Positions 9,749 through 20,308 of a stretch of DNA of 64,000 nt are shown here, one piece after another. Each line of letters opens with the position of its first letter. Position 1 is the first letter of the stretch. Both the position numbers and the translations under genes were made by a program. Under the pieces are notes generated by a model. That model was not told where the DNA came from, searched no databases, and worked only from the letters and a program-made list of their open reading frames with translations. Source of the stretch: Leishmania martiniquensis (taxonomy: Eukaryota; Euglenozoa; Kinetoplastea; Trypanosomatida; Trypanosomatidae); contig NC_090147.1 of the NCBI RefSeq assembly GCF_017916325.1, positions 322,001 through 386,000 on the forward strand. Direction: 5' to 3'.

Positions 9749-10771
9749 ATGTTCACGCGTCGTGCAGTCTCTTCTGCGGTAGGCGCAGCCGCCATGGTGA
9801 CGTCGTCTTCGCTCTCCGTGCAGCGTCGCTACGATCACGACCGCTGGTACGGCCACGCCCTGGAGCTGGACACGCACAACTACAAGTTCAGCGGGGAGCC
9901 CCCGAGCTGGATGAAGGCGCGCACGAAGACGGAGGAGGAGACCAACTTCGCCAAGAGTGTGCTGCCGCACATCGACTTCGCCTCGAGCTACGAGTGCTTG
10001 CTCTTCGACGCGGATCGCCTCAACAGCAACCTCAACCGAAAGGAGTTCGGCAACGAGATCAAATACCGCCTGGAGAAGCAGGCCAACACCGTCGCCCGGG
10101 CGCAGCAGCTGCTCAAGGACCAGAAGGCAGGCACTGGCCCGAACGCGGAGAAGATCGAGAACACACTGATCGCTCGAATTTTCGATGAAGAGCATGTGCA
10201 GGCGGAGATGAAGTACGTCAAGTGCATCCGTGCGAACGAGCTGGCCGAGGACAACCGCCTCGATATCTTACCAGGCGGCTCGCCCAACTCGTTGCGTGAG
10301 AAGACGCGGTGGAACCTCAACACAGAGCTGCACCCGGCCGACCGTGCGGAGATCGGCGCTCGCCTGACAGCGTGGCTGCCGGAGAAATACCACATTGTGT
10401 ACTTCGATGACTTCCAGACGGTGGCGGCCAATGACGCCACCGCCCGCCGTGAGATGCTGGAGATCGTTGAGAACGTGAGGAAGGAATACGCGGTGGAGGC
10501 GAAGGAGGGCGGATACGAGATCGACCTCAAGGAGACCGTGGCGGAGCTGATGGACGACGTTGACCCGACCCGCGCCATCACAATGGAGGCCATCAAGCGC
10601 TGCAGCGACATCCAGCAGCTGGAGGACTGGTCGCACCAGGTGCACGAATACAACGGCGACGACCGCATTATCGAGATCTATGCTCGTGCTGCGGAACTCA
10701 CCAAGAATGCTGAGCACCAGGCGCTGGTGAAGCAGATGCGCGAGTGGCGCAAGTTGGCCACGAAGCATTAG
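9749..10771 (+). CDS. COX4: Cytochrome c oxidase subunit IV, kinetoplastid type (mitochondrial)
   Basis: A 340-residue protein whose N-terminus (MFTRRAVSSAVGAAAMVTSS) is a typical mitochondrial presequence: Arg, Ser and Ala with no acidic residues, followed by a likely cleavage near SVQRRY. The mature part is hydrophilic and rich in charged helices (for example HYDHDRWYGHALEL-like aromatic/His start, then repeated E/K/R segments) and has no obvious transmembrane helix. From memory it matches the trypanosomatid protein called COIV, a nuclear-encoded cytochrome oxidase subunit that is not visibly related to animal COX4, so the name reflects complex membership and not homology. It would act in the inner-membrane cytochrome oxidase complex. 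Start fixed by the presequence and by the splice acceptor just upstream. Confidence 0.8.
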   Translation: MFTRRAVSSAVGAAAMVTSSSLSVQRRYDHDRWYGHALELDTHNYKFSGEPPSWMKARTKTEEETNFAKSVLPHIDFASSYECLLFDADRLNSNLNRKEFGNEIKYRLEKQANTVARAQQLLKDQKAGTGPNAEKIENTLIARIFDEEHVQAEMKYVKCIRANELAEDNRLDILPGGSPNSLREKTRWNLNTELHPADRAEIGARLTAWLPEKYHIVYFDDFQTVAANDATARREMLEIVENVRKEYAVEAKEGGYEIDLKETVAELMDDVDPTRAITMEAIKRCSDIQQLEDWSHQVHEYNGDDRIIEIYARAAELTKNAEHQALVKQMREWRKLATKH

Positions 10772-12718
10772 AGGAAATATATGAGGAGACCGACGACCCC
10801 CCTCTCCTCCCCTCCTCCAGAGGCTGCGGCTCTCTCGGGCTCTGTGCTCGATCGTTTTTTTTTAGTGTCCAAGTTCATCGTGCCGTGACGGTGATGTGAA
10901 CACTGCCGCTGAGCTGTGCGCACCTGCCTCTGCTGCGCAGACTATTTGCGCTCCCCGAGAGAGAGATGCACAGGAAGCGACCTTGCCATGCGAGGGGCAC
11001 CTCTTACGCATGTGCATGCGTTGAGTGGGTGCGTGCGCCGTCGTGTACATACCTGTGCTGACTGTTAGCTGAGTTGACTGAATGGATTTGTATCTTTGAT
11101 GGCGCTTTTAAGCAGGAAATACACACACACACATTTATACATGAGAGAGAGATGGGGAGGCAGGAGGTGTGCGCACTGTAAGGTTCATCTGAAATGGTTC
11201 ACGCACGCACGCTTGCACGCACCGGGAAAGCGTTGCAGCGTCACGGGATAGAGAACGCATATATAAGCCCAAAGACTTTCAGTAGTGAGTAGTACAGGAG
11301 TGCGTGCGTGTTTTTGTGTGCGTGGGCGGGACTGTGCTCTCATCCCGGGTGGGGTTCGGGTGGGTGGGTACGTTCGAGCGGAAAAGCAAGGCGTTGCCGT
11401 ATGCGCCGGTGCAACAAAGAGGGCCACACTCGGCGAGGCGTGTGCGTCTCTGTGGAGGCTGCCTGCGTGCGTGCTTGTGCGCATTGTCTCGCCCCCTCCG
11501 CTGCCGCCGCCCCCCTCCCCTTCCCTGTCTGTCCGCCTGCCTCACCACGTCCGACGGCCCGTTGTGCGTTGCGCCGATTTTTTCCCCCTCTTGTGCGGTC
11601 GTTTTTTCCCCCTTCCCCCTTTTTTCCTTTACGGGCTAGTATTTGTTTTTCGCTTGTGCCGCTTCGCTTCTTCTCACCGGCCGCCGTGTGATGACCGTCG
11701 TCATCGCGCTCGCGCATGAAAGGGTGGCCGAGTAGAGCGGCGACGGACACTTACCCTCCTCCCTCCCTCCCTGTGTTCGCATGCCCATCGTAGTGTAGGA
11801 GTACATCGAAAATTATGCCATGAAGTCCTCCCAACGCGGGAAGGGAGCTCCGGAAGAGGGTGTCGGCGGGGAAGCACGACGGCGGATGGTGATCTGCCTT
11901 GCCCCTCCCCCCGCCTCATCACTGAGCACGCACGCAGGCAGCGAAGAGAAGAGCCTCAATGAAGCGCTTGCCGAGGCCAAAGCTGATCGTGTGTGTATGC
12001 ATGTGCGCCTGTGCGAGGTGTCGAGTGAGGGAGAGCGAGGGTGGGCGAGGGCGAGAGTGAGAATGGCCACATGCGGCGCGCTCGCCACTGGCAACCATGC
12101 GAACTCACAGACACTCCGCTGGGGGTGCCGAGCGCGGCGTCTCCTCTCTCATCTCTGCGATGACTCGCCTTCCCTTTTTTTTCTTCTGCTCCTTCATGTG
12201 TGCATCTGACGTCGAACTTCTCGGGACCTGTCTTGGCTCGAGTCGGGGCACTTCAGCGTCGATGGCTATGGACGTGCCACCTCTCTGGCGCACGTAGTGT
12301 TGCACGCCTTCACAGGTCCCTTCGCCTTGGCGCGGACGCGGACTTCTCCTCTGTCGTCTCGCCAGCACACTGACCCAGCAGCCTTGGCTGGCATACAAGA
12401 AGAAAGCGCTCTGCTGTTACTGCGTGCGTCTGGGCAGAGGCGGAGCGAGAGGGCGTCCGCCACACTCCGAGACCGAAGCGCGCATCTGCCTCAGAAGACG
12501 GTGAGGAGTACACGAGCGGAACAGGCAGTGGAGAAGTGGGCGCGTTTTTTTTCTTTTTTTGCGGAGCCTGTGGGCGTGCTCGCACACTCCTTTAATTCAA
12601 GTGCAGGTCGATCATCGACGCACAAGCAAAGTGGGCCACTGTCACTGCTGGCGTTACCGGCTCCCTGCGCACTCGCGCCGCTCTGTCTGGGCGCACAGGC
12701 GAACGCGGTAGGTCTCCA
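10772..12718. other. Intergenic region between COX IV and BBS5
   Basis: No gene recognised in 1.9 kb. There are T-runs near 10855 and 11578-11630, a short CA run near 11120 and CT-rich DNA. Frames of 100-180 codons exist (for example 11820-12209 and 12297-12845), but they are low-complexity, overlap one another, and show no domain. Confidence 0.6.
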
Positions 12719-14011
12719 ATGCCGAAGTGGCGTATCGGCGGGGCGTTGTCCGCCTCCTCCGCGGGTGCGAGCAAAGGAATTACAAAGGCGTTCGCCTTCT
12801 GGCAAGACCGCGAAATACATTTCGACGCCGCAGCGCCGGTGCTAAAACTGCGCGAGAATACAGAATACGTCTACGCTTCATTCAAGAACGTGGAGGACAC
12901 GAAAGGCAACAACGGACACGCTGGTACGCTGCTGGTGACCAACCTGCGGCTGCTTTGGTCGAGCTCGCAGCGGCCAGACATAAATATCAGCATCGGCTAC
13001 TACTGCGTGCAGAAGCTGACGGTACAGGAGGCGGAGTCGAGACTGGCCGGTGGTACGACGGAGAGCATCACACTCAGCGCAAAGTACGGCACTAGCCGCT
13101 TTCGATTTATCTTCTCGGTGGCTCACAGCGATGGCAACAACAGCCCGGCCGCGGGTGCGAGAGACGGCGGGGGTGCGCAAGGGGACCACGCTAGCGGCGG
13201 CCGGCCTCGCAAGGCCACGGCGACCTGCGAGCGCCTGTACGCCACCATTCGCGCTGTCTGGAACGCCTACGAGAGCACGCGCGTGTACCGTGAGCTCCGC
13301 GTGCGTAGCGCGGTTGTGCAGCACGGCCATCTCACCCTCCTCGACGGCGAGAACCTCATCTCCCGCACCGCCGGCGTGAGCAGCGTGAGCAAGGATGAGG
13401 GCCACCTTGGTACCTTCATCGTAACCAACATTCGGGTCGTGTGGTTCGCAACGACGGAATCCTTCAACGTCTCCGTACCGTATTTTCAGTTTGTCGGCCT
13501 CCGCTCGCAGATGAGCAAGTTCGGCCAGACGCTGGTGATCGAGACGTCGAGTTATGCCGGCAACTTTGTGCTTGGCTTCCGCGTGGACCCGGAGGAGAGG
13601 CTGAGCGAAATGTACGCGGAAATCAGCACGCTGTGGCGCACCTGGACGGCCCGCCCTTTGCTGGGCATGAAGGTGGCGCTGCGCGACAGTGCGCCCGAGG
13701 GGATCACATCAGATGCCCAGGACGTGGCGGAAGGCGACACTGATCGAGAGAACAGGCACAGGGAACAGCCGCTCGGCAGCGGCGGCCCGGCGAGCGCCGG
13801 CGACTCCGCGAGGCCCGAGCGGCGAATGGAAGGGCACAACGTTGTGCACGAAGCACCGTCGGACGCGTTCGCGGCCTACTACGCGGATGATGGGCATAAA
13901 GGGGCAGATCGACACCCCGTCTACGAGCGGTCCATTGGCCTCGCCGTAGAAAAGCTGCGCAAGGGGGCCACCATGCAAAATCTCTGGGAGACCTCCGCAC
14001 CCCCTTTATAG
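12719..14011 (+). CDS. BBS5: BBS5, BBSome subunit (ciliary/flagellar trafficking)
   Basis: A 430-residue homologue of Bardet-Biedl syndrome 5. The signature VEDTKGNNGHAGTLLVTNLR (about 59-78) is nearly the metazoan motif, followed by the second PH-like (DM16) half with DEGHLGTFIVTNIRVVW (about 222-238) and FNVSVPYFQ. The C-terminal block DAFAAYYADDGHK...IGLAVEKLRKGATMQNLWE is also conserved. Animal BBS5 is about 340 residues. The extra length here is a Gly/Ala-rich insert near 140-166 between the two DM16 domains and a second low-complexity insert near 325-370. BBS5 binds phosphoinositides through the DM16 domains and is part of the BBSome coat that moves membrane proteins in and out of cilia; in this organism that means the flagellum and flagellar pocket. 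The ATG start lies 17 codons before the conserved FWQDREIHFD. Confidence 0.95.
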   Translation: MPKWRIGGALSASSAGASKGITKAFAFWQDREIHFDAAAPVLKLRENTEYVYASFKNVEDTKGNNGHAGTLLVTNLRLLWSSSQRPDINISIGYYCVQKLTVQEAESRLAGGTTESITLSAKYGTSRFRFIFSVAHSDGNNSPAAGARDGGGAQGDHASGGRPRKATATCERLYATIRAVWNAYESTRVYRELRVRSAVVQHGHLTLLDGENLISRTAGVSSVSKDEGHLGTFIVTNIRVVWFATTESFNVSVPYFQFVGLRSQMSKFGQTLVIETSSYAGNFVLGFRVDPEERLSEMYAEISTLWRTWTARPLLGMKVALRDSAPEGITSDAQDVAEGDTDRENRHREQPLGSGGPASAGDSARPERRMEGHNVVHEAPSDAFAAYYADDGHKGADRHPVYERSIGLAVEKLRKGATMQNLWETSAPPL

Positions 14012-15240
14012 GGATGAGACGAGGGAGCGGAAGGGCGCGCAGTGAGAGCGCACTGCGCATCAATGCGTGCTCGATGCGTACTGAGGAGTCAGCAGCGCAT
14101 GCTGATACCGATGCCGTTGTGACGTATTCAGGCGCTTCTGCTCACCTGCGGTACCTTTTTGGACCCGGCCCGGACATGCTCATCCTGAGCTGGCATCCGT
14201 CTCTCCTGGTGCGCATATGTATGTCGACGTCTCTCTGGCGCGCGTGCGCGCTCTCGAACCTCTTTTTTGTCGTTCGTAGCGCGTTCCCGCGTGGCGCACG
14301 AGCATAGATCAACACAGAAAGCGGCGCAGTGCCGCGGATGCGTCGACTGTGCATCTTTCGCCCCCTCCCCCCTCACGCGACAGCCGTTGTCAGAATTCTG
14401 TGCGTCTGTCTCGCTCATCTGCACCGCAGATTGCTGTTACTGTAAGGTTACGTTTCGCGCATACGTGCGTGTGTGTGTGTGTGCCTCCCCTCTCCTCCCC
14501 TCACTTCACCCCACTTCCGTGGCAGAAAACGGCAACAACACGGCGCCTGCCACCGCTCACACGGAGGCAGGTGAGCCTGTCCTTCTGACGCGTACGTGTG
14601 CGCGCGATATGGAAGTGGAAACACCGCAAAGAGCCTTTTTCGCAGAAAAGGCATGCACGAACACCTGCACAACGCTGTTGGACGCTATCCGGGCACTTAT
14701 CCTCGGTCTCTCTCTCTCTATTATCGCTTCTCGCAAAAAAAAAATTACGTGTGGCCGGGCCGCTGCTGCCACCACACCCCCGCCAATGTGAGATGGGGTG
14801 GGGTGGGGTGGGGTATATGCTCGCATGCGTTTCCTTCCGAGAAAGCACGTACGCCTCTCCCGTCGTAGTCTTCGTCTTTCATTACTGTGTGCGCCTCTCC
14901 TCCCCAGCCGAGCTGGGCGCGTCTCCCCGCAGGGAAAGGCGCGATTGAGCAACGCGGCGCGGCAGAAGGCGCGCGCCTGTGAGCGTGTGTGTGTGTATGT
15001 GTAGGTGTGTGTGGGCGTCTCTTGAGCAGATACGAGACGGCTGCAGTCAGCCGAGAGGGCCAGCGCGCAAGCAAAGGAAGGGAAGTTGCGTCCGCTCTCT
15101 TTCCCTCCCTCTACTCCCCTTCTTTACGCCTTCATCGATCACTGCTACGCGACCTTTCACGGGGGGAGGAAGGGGGGCAGCCGTGCTGCTCAGCCGACGC
15201 ACCCGTGAGCCCCCATACAGCGGCACACGACACCGCCCCG
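14012..15240. other. Intergenic region with a G-rich (GGGGT)n run
   Basis: No gene recognised. It contains four consecutive GGGGT units at about 14795-14814, a short GT run near 14465-14482 and another near 14983-15010, and CT-rich tracts before 15130. Frames up to about 174 codons are simple-sequence translations. Confidence 0.6.
14795..14814 (+). repeat. (GGGGT)4 run
   Basis: Four uninterrupted GGGGT units in intergenic DNA; four G-tracts with one-base loops, hence quadruplex-competent. Not a telomeric repeat (kinetoplastid telomeres are TTAGGG). Confidence 0.75.
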
Positions 15241-15732
15241 ATGCAGATTATCCTCAAGAGTCGAAATCGCTTCTTTTCGCTGGCGCTATGGAGTGGCGCG
15301 ACAACCGTGGTTATGTTCTGGCTGGTGCTCCGCCGCACCGGGTTCAACACCGCCTACAGCCGGTGCACCTACCTCGTGATGATGGGGGAGTACAAGCAGC
15401 TGCTGGAGCCTGGCACCTTCCCGAGCAACGAGCGCCTTCCGCCTCACCTGCGACTTGACAAGCTTTCATATTTGGACTTGCGCGACACGGAGATCGCGCT
15501 GCCTCCTGTGATTGACGTCAGCATCTCGGACAGAGATCAGGTAACGCGTCTGGAGGATCAGCTGCCGTCGACAGAACGGTCCGACATGCACGTGCACTTT
15601 GGGCCACTTCGGACACAGACGATTGTCATGACGCCGAGCTCGAATGAGCGGTACGTCCGGCGGCGACTCGGGCTGTCGGAGAAGGACCGTAAGTGTGTAG
15701 AAGCCGAGGGGAGGGCGACGGTGGGCACTTGA
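15241..15732 (+). CDS. Small single-pass membrane protein, unknown function
   Basis: A 163-residue protein. An ATG at 15241 begins MQIILKSRNRFFSLALWSG, followed by one hydrophobic segment (about residues 12-31, SLALWSGATTVVMFWLVL) with basic residues on both sides. The rest is hydrophilic (LDLRDTEIALPPVIDVSISD, later VRRRLGLSEKDRKC). The open frame extends upstream to 14989 using a non-ATG start, but that extension is Ser/Arg-rich simple sequence, so the ATG is preferred. The N-terminus could act as a signal anchor or as a mitochondrial inner-membrane import signal; the sequence does not decide. I do not recognise a family. Codon usage is GC3-rich like neighbouring genes, which supports it being real. 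Confidence 0.65.
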   Translation: MQIILKSRNRFFSLALWSGATTVVMFWLVLRRTGFNTAYSRCTYLVMMGEYKQLLEPGTFPSNERLPPHLRLDKLSYLDLRDTEIALPPVIDVSISDRDQVTRLEDQLPSTERSDMHVHFGPLRTQTIVMTPSSNERYVRRRLGLSEKDRKCVEAEGRATVGT

Positions 15733-16664
15733 GGAGACTCGGCTGTGACGAACAGCGGTGCGTTGTGCGCGGAGGAGGAGGCAGACAGGCGGTGTAGAGG
15801 GCCGCGGATGGCCCCCGCCATGCCTTCCTCCTTCCTCTCTCTCTCTCTTTCCCTTTCTCTCTTTCTGGGTATGCTGTAATGCCCATGACCTCACGAGGGT
15901 GCGCCAAGCCTCTTTTCACAGCTGAAATGCACGCCGGTGGATTCGCGCTGCATTCACACGCGCCATGGGAGAGGCACGGAGACGCCGGGTGCCTGCGCGA
16001 GCGCTCCGTACCACAGTGTAGTCATCACCAGCGCGATTTGTTTCTACTTCTCGCTCTTGTCTCTCTGCAGGGTGTCCCTAACCCACCCTCAATGCCCCGC
16101 GGGCGGCGATGACGGTGCGGACTCGCTTCTTGTGGTTCGAAGGCGTCGCCTTGAAAGACGCCGCGCTTCCGCCACGAGCTCTTCTCTTGTTTGCGTTGCC
16201 AATGACAGGGGCTCGCTTGACCTCACCGCACTCCTCTCCCCCTCTCCCGCTCCTGTCCCTCTCTCCCTCACCCCGTCTTCCACACACACATGTGGCATGG
16301 GCGATGCTGTCGGTGTGAATGGCCGCCCTCTTCACCCTCGCCGTGCGCCATGGATCGGCGCTAGCTTGAGCACGTCCAACACGCAGCGGTACGCAAGCAT
16401 CGGATACACACGTCCTCAGTGAAGCCGGCCAATAAGAGAGGCGAGGCGCTGCTCTTTCCTGTCTTCACGTACTCCGCTGTCGTTGCGTTGCTGCTGCTGC
16501 TCGTGAGTGGAGCTTTACCCTCTCTGCCTCTGCCTCTGCCTGTGTGTGCCTGTGCCTGTGTGTGTGTGTGCATGAGTGCATGAGCGCCTGTAACCCCGAC
16601 GTGTGGACCTCGTTAGCGATTAACGCCCCCCTCTCCCTCCCTCCCCGTCCCATCCAACTGAAAA
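15733..16664. other. Intergenic region before the LRR gene
   Basis: No gene recognised. CT-rich tracts at 15825-15870 and 16230-16290, and a (TG)/(CTG)-rich stretch at about 16485-16572. A pyrimidine block (16628-16655) lies immediately before the next ATG without an AG in between (see findings). Confidence 0.6.
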
Positions 16665-19220
16665 ATGTACACCTCGCTTGGTATATCGGCCGAGCAGGTG
16701 TACGGTGATATGTACACGGCGTGGCTGCGCGATACACACGAGAAGAACACGCCAGACGTGAAGCGGCTTTACACCACCACCATCGAGAACGGGTTCGGTG
16801 ATCAGAAAATACTGCTGCGCCGCCAGCGGCTCGGCGCCAACTTCATCAACAGTCTTGCGCCACTGCTGCACCAGTGCTCGTTGGTGAAGCTCGACCTCCA
16901 CGGCAACATGCTGCGTGATGTGGGGTGTGGCCTGCTCGTTCATGTGCTGCGGGATATGCCCCAGCTGACGTATCTTGATCTCGGGGCCAACGCCATCGGC
17001 TGCTCTTCGGTTGTGGCGAGCGGCATCATCGGCAGCGGCGGTGGCGGCGGAGCGGTCTTGAAGGGCAAAGGAAACGGCCGAAGCAGCCAAATAGGCGCCT
17101 CCGCCTCTCGCCCGGGTGGGGCAGCGGGGCGCAGTGCCGGCGCGGGTGGTGAAAACTCCCGTGTCAGCAGCAGCTATCTCAGTGTTATGCAGGGCCTCGG
17201 AGGCGCCATCGGGCAGCACAAGCGTCTCGCGGTGCTCATCCTTGGCTCGGATAGTGAGGAGGCTTACGCTAATCAGATCGAGGTGAACGGCGCAATGCTG
17301 TTGCTCGAAGGCTGTGTGCTGAGCCGCACGCTGAAGCGCCTCGATCTCAGCGGCAACCCTTTTGCCATGAGCGGCGATACCCTCTCCGCCGGCGTGGCGC
17401 CGAGGACGACCGCGGCGGCCGACGACGCTGCTGTCGGCGCCCGCGTTGGCAGTGCATCGATATCGGAAGCGGACAGGGCTTCGGCAAAGGGCGGCGGGGC
17501 GTATGGGACGCGTTCTGCCCCGCGCACTCCGGTGCAGCTCCTCGCTCAGCTTCTGCGAACGTCCGCGGCAATCACACACCTGACGCTGCGATCGGTGGAC
17601 CTCACGGATGCGGGGGCCGCTCTCCTCTTAGAGGCCGCCGGCACCAGCCGCACTCTCCAGCATCTCGACTTTAGTACCAACGGCCTATCTTCTCGTGTAG
17701 CTGATGTTGCTGGGATGCTACTGCAGCAGCGCATCGCTGCCGTGCGTGGCGGCGCCTTGGGCTGCACATTGCAGTCGTTAGCGCTCGCGCATAACGACCT
17801 GTGGGGCAACGGTGCCGCAGCGGCGCAGGCGCACCGCGGCAGCTTCGGCATCGGCACCCCCTCTACCGCCGCGCAGACGATGCACACTGGCGGCCGGGTA
17901 GACGATCGTGCACCGCGTACAGGGACAGTGGCCTCGGTGCCTTCGGTATCCACGTCCAAGTACGTCAACCGCACACGCGCCTTGCGGAGTGGCATCCACG
18001 ACCACACCGGCGATGTTTCTCAGCCGGAGCCCCTCTCGGGGCAACCGCAGTGGCACCTCGACTCCTCTCCCGGTGTTGCCCTCCTGCTTGCTCTGAGCCA
18101 CGATCAGTTCATGACGACCCTCATCCTCGACGACTGCGTGATGAATGACGCGGCCCTCTGCACACTCTGCCGGTCACTCATGACCAACAAAATGTTAAAG
18201 GTCCTCTCGATGCGGCACAACTATCTCTCTTCCGACGGTGTCGTTCAGCTCGGCCGCGCTCTGTGTCGCCATCCCTCTCTGGAGAGGCTCCTCCTGTCAG
18301 ATAATGCGATCGAGGATGAGGGCGCCTGTGCACTCGCCACGGCCCTCGGCCAGCCTGACGCGCCGCTGGTGGAGCTGGACGTCGCCAAGACGTGGCTGGG
18401 TGACCGTGGGCTGATTGCGATTGGCGTAGCGCTGCAGACGAATGTCTCGCTGCGCGTGCTGCGCGCCTCTGACAATCACTTCACCCACAACGGTGGCACC
18501 TCCTTCGCGTCGCTGCTGGCGGCCAACAACTTCATTGTGCAGTGCGAACTCGGAGCGACGAGTGTGCCGCATCATATTTTGCTGCGGGTGCAGCGGACGA
18601 CGGCGCGCAACCGCGCCCGCGCCGACAACGCAGACGCTGACGCGCTGAAGTCGGAGGTGGTCCGACTCCATTACCAAAAATACAAGCTGTTAGAGGCGCA
18701 ACTGGAGTTGGAGGCGCTGCGCGAGAGCAACGCCGAGATGAAGCGCACGTCTGAGAACTTCGAGCTGCAGACGAAGCAGGATCACAGCGACTTCCTGAAG
18801 CGTATTCGAGAACTCGAGGAGCAAGTGGAGAACGCGAAGCAGCAGGAGGCGCGTTATACGGAGCAGAAGGCCCGGCTGGAGGCCGACCTGGCCAAGGCGG
18901 AGAGAGCCCACGTGGAGGACATGACGTACATGGCCGATCGGCTCGCTGTCGAGGTCGGCCTGCGCGAGAAGGCGGAGGCGGAGCTCCAAGAGCTGCAGCT
19001 GCAGCTGACGGACTGGCAGGAGAATGGGCCGGAGCGGGAGGCGCGGAAGCGGGAGCAGCTCGCAGCACTTAAGGCAGATCAAGAAGCGTGGTCCTCACAG
19101 CGTAAGGCGTACCGAGACCGTGCGGCCGAGTTGCAGAGGCAGGTCGACGCACTCGAGGCTGCTGCTGCAACCGCGTCTAGCAGGACGCCCAAGAGGGGTA
19201 AGAAGTCTGCGAAGTCGTGA
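16665..19220 (+). CDS. Leucine-rich repeat / coiled-coil protein (LRRC45-like architecture)
   Basis: 851 residues. Ribonuclease-inhibitor-type LRRs occur between about 60 and 630, for example LVKLDLHGNMLRDVG, LKRLDLSGNPF, LQSLALAHNDLWGNGA, LKVLSMRHNYLSSDGV and LERLLLSDNAIEDEGACALA. They are broken up by Gly/Ser/Ala-rich insertions near 125-165, 245-285 and 390-440. From about 655 the chain becomes a long coiled coil (heptad-rich E/L/K/Q, such as RIRELEEQVENAKQQEARYT), ending in a basic tail RTPKRGKKSAKS. LRRs followed by a coiled coil is the layout of animal LRRC45, a centrosome/basal-body linker protein, and of many trypanosomatid basal-body or flagellar proteins. I offer that only as an analogy. 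The ATG at 16665 is used because the following residues are conserved-looking, but the next in-frame ATG is only 15 codons on. Confidence 0.85.
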   Translation: MYTSLGISAEQVYGDMYTAWLRDTHEKNTPDVKRLYTTTIENGFGDQKILLRRQRLGANFINSLAPLLHQCSLVKLDLHGNMLRDVGCGLLVHVLRDMPQLTYLDLGANAIGCSSVVASGIIGSGGGGGAVLKGKGNGRSSQIGASASRPGGAAGRSAGAGGENSRVSSSYLSVMQGLGGAIGQHKRLAVLILGSDSEEAYANQIEVNGAMLLLEGCVLSRTLKRLDLSGNPFAMSGDTLSAGVAPRTTAAADDAAVGARVGSASISEADRASAKGGGAYGTRSAPRTPVQLLAQLLRTSAAITHLTLRSVDLTDAGAALLLEAAGTSRTLQHLDFSTNGLSSRVADVAGMLLQQRIAAVRGGALGCTLQSLALAHNDLWGNGAAAAQAHRGSFGIGTPSTAAQTMHTGGRVDDRAPRTGTVASVPSVSTSKYVNRTRALRSGIHDHTGDVSQPEPLSGQPQWHLDSSPGVALLLALSHDQFMTTLILDDCVMNDAALCTLCRSLMTNKMLKVLSMRHNYLSSDGVVQLGRALCRHPSLERLLLSDNAIEDEGACALATALGQPDAPLVELDVAKTWLGDRGLIAIGVALQTNVSLRVLRASDNHFTHNGGTSFASLLAANNFIVQCELGATSVPHHILLRVQRTTARNRARADNADADALKSEVVRLHYQKYKLLEAQLELEALRESNAEMKRTSENFELQTKQDHSDFLKRIRELEEQVENAKQQEARYTEQKARLEADLAKAERAHVEDMTYMADRLAVEVGLREKAEAELQELQLQLTDWQENGPEREARKREQLAALKADQEAWSSQRKAYRDRAAELQRQVDALEAAAATASSRTPKRGKKSAKS

Positions 19221-20308
19221 GGAGGAGTACGCGGGTGCGGAAGAGCGACGTCTTCGCCTCCTCCCCCTCCCTCCCATGCGCGTCTGTGTTCGCTGTTCGC
19301 TGTCGCCCCCATCAATGACTTGTCGGCTGCTTTCGTTTTTTTTCGTTGTTTCCGCCTTCTCACGCGCTCATGATGTTTCGCTCCCCCCTCTTCCTCGCCG
19401 GTGTGGTGCCTCTGCACTTCCCCCTCTTTCCCCCTCCCTCTGCGCTGGAAGTGGATGTAAGATAGCCGAAGATGGGTGCATTTAGCTCTCTGTATCTATC
19501 TCTTAGCGTGGCATGCACCCAGCTCTTTCTGTCTGCGCATCATGTACAGCAACCCTGTGTGCGTGCGTCTGACACACACACACACACTCACGGACTCAGT
19601 TTGTGCGATGGCAGAATTCCACGGCCACATCCACCGCCTCAACTGCAACGAAACGTGTACGAATACATGAAGGGAAGAGCTCAGGAGAAGGAGGAGGGCT
19701 GGGGCGTGCCGTATACGGGAAGGGCAATGGTGCGGAGGCCACCGCTCTGCTGATCGCCGTGCTGCCTCTCTTTGGCTTCTCGACACGCATCCCCCCTCCT
19801 CCCCCCTGCACCGCCATGCGATGCGTCAGCCTTTTTCGACGCGTCACATTTTCTTTTTTCTTTCACAAAACGATCTCGCCAACCCTCGCTCGGCCATCTT
19901 CTCCACTCCATGCGCTCGTTGTATTTCCCATCGCACACATCACCATCACCACCACACACACACACACACACAGCTGCATGTGCTGAGTCCTCCCCCCTTT
20001 TCCCATACGTCGCCGCCGCTTGCACATCCTCTCTCCGCTACACCTCTCCCTCTTCCCCCTCCTTAGCTCTTCACCCCTCTCTTTCTGCTCTCCCCTTCCC
20101 GCTGTGTTTGGGCCTATAGCTGCGCTATCTCGGTGCTCAAAGCCCCTCTTCACCCGCTACTACTGCCTCACCTCGCACTACATCGCCCACTACACGAAGC
20201 ACTCCTTCGGATCCTCCCCCAGAGACGGCAAAAAAGCGAAGTCAGCCCCTCTCCCCTCCCCTCCCCCTCTTCCTCCACACACACACACACACCACCGCCA
20301 CCACCAAT
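19221..20308. other. Intergenic region before the first DUF962 gene
   Basis: No intact gene. CA runs at 19575-19591, 19955-19972 and 20276-20292, and pyrimidine-rich tracts at 19985-20100 and 20245-20275. A short piece at about 20160-20210 reads HYIAHYTKHS in one frame and faintly resembles the start of the next gene (see findings). Confidence 0.55.

Noticed and set aside
14989..15240. N-terminal extension of the small membrane protein gene
   Set aside because: Requires a non-ATG start and adds Ser/Arg/Pro-rich simple sequence; the ATG at 15241 gives a sensible protein.
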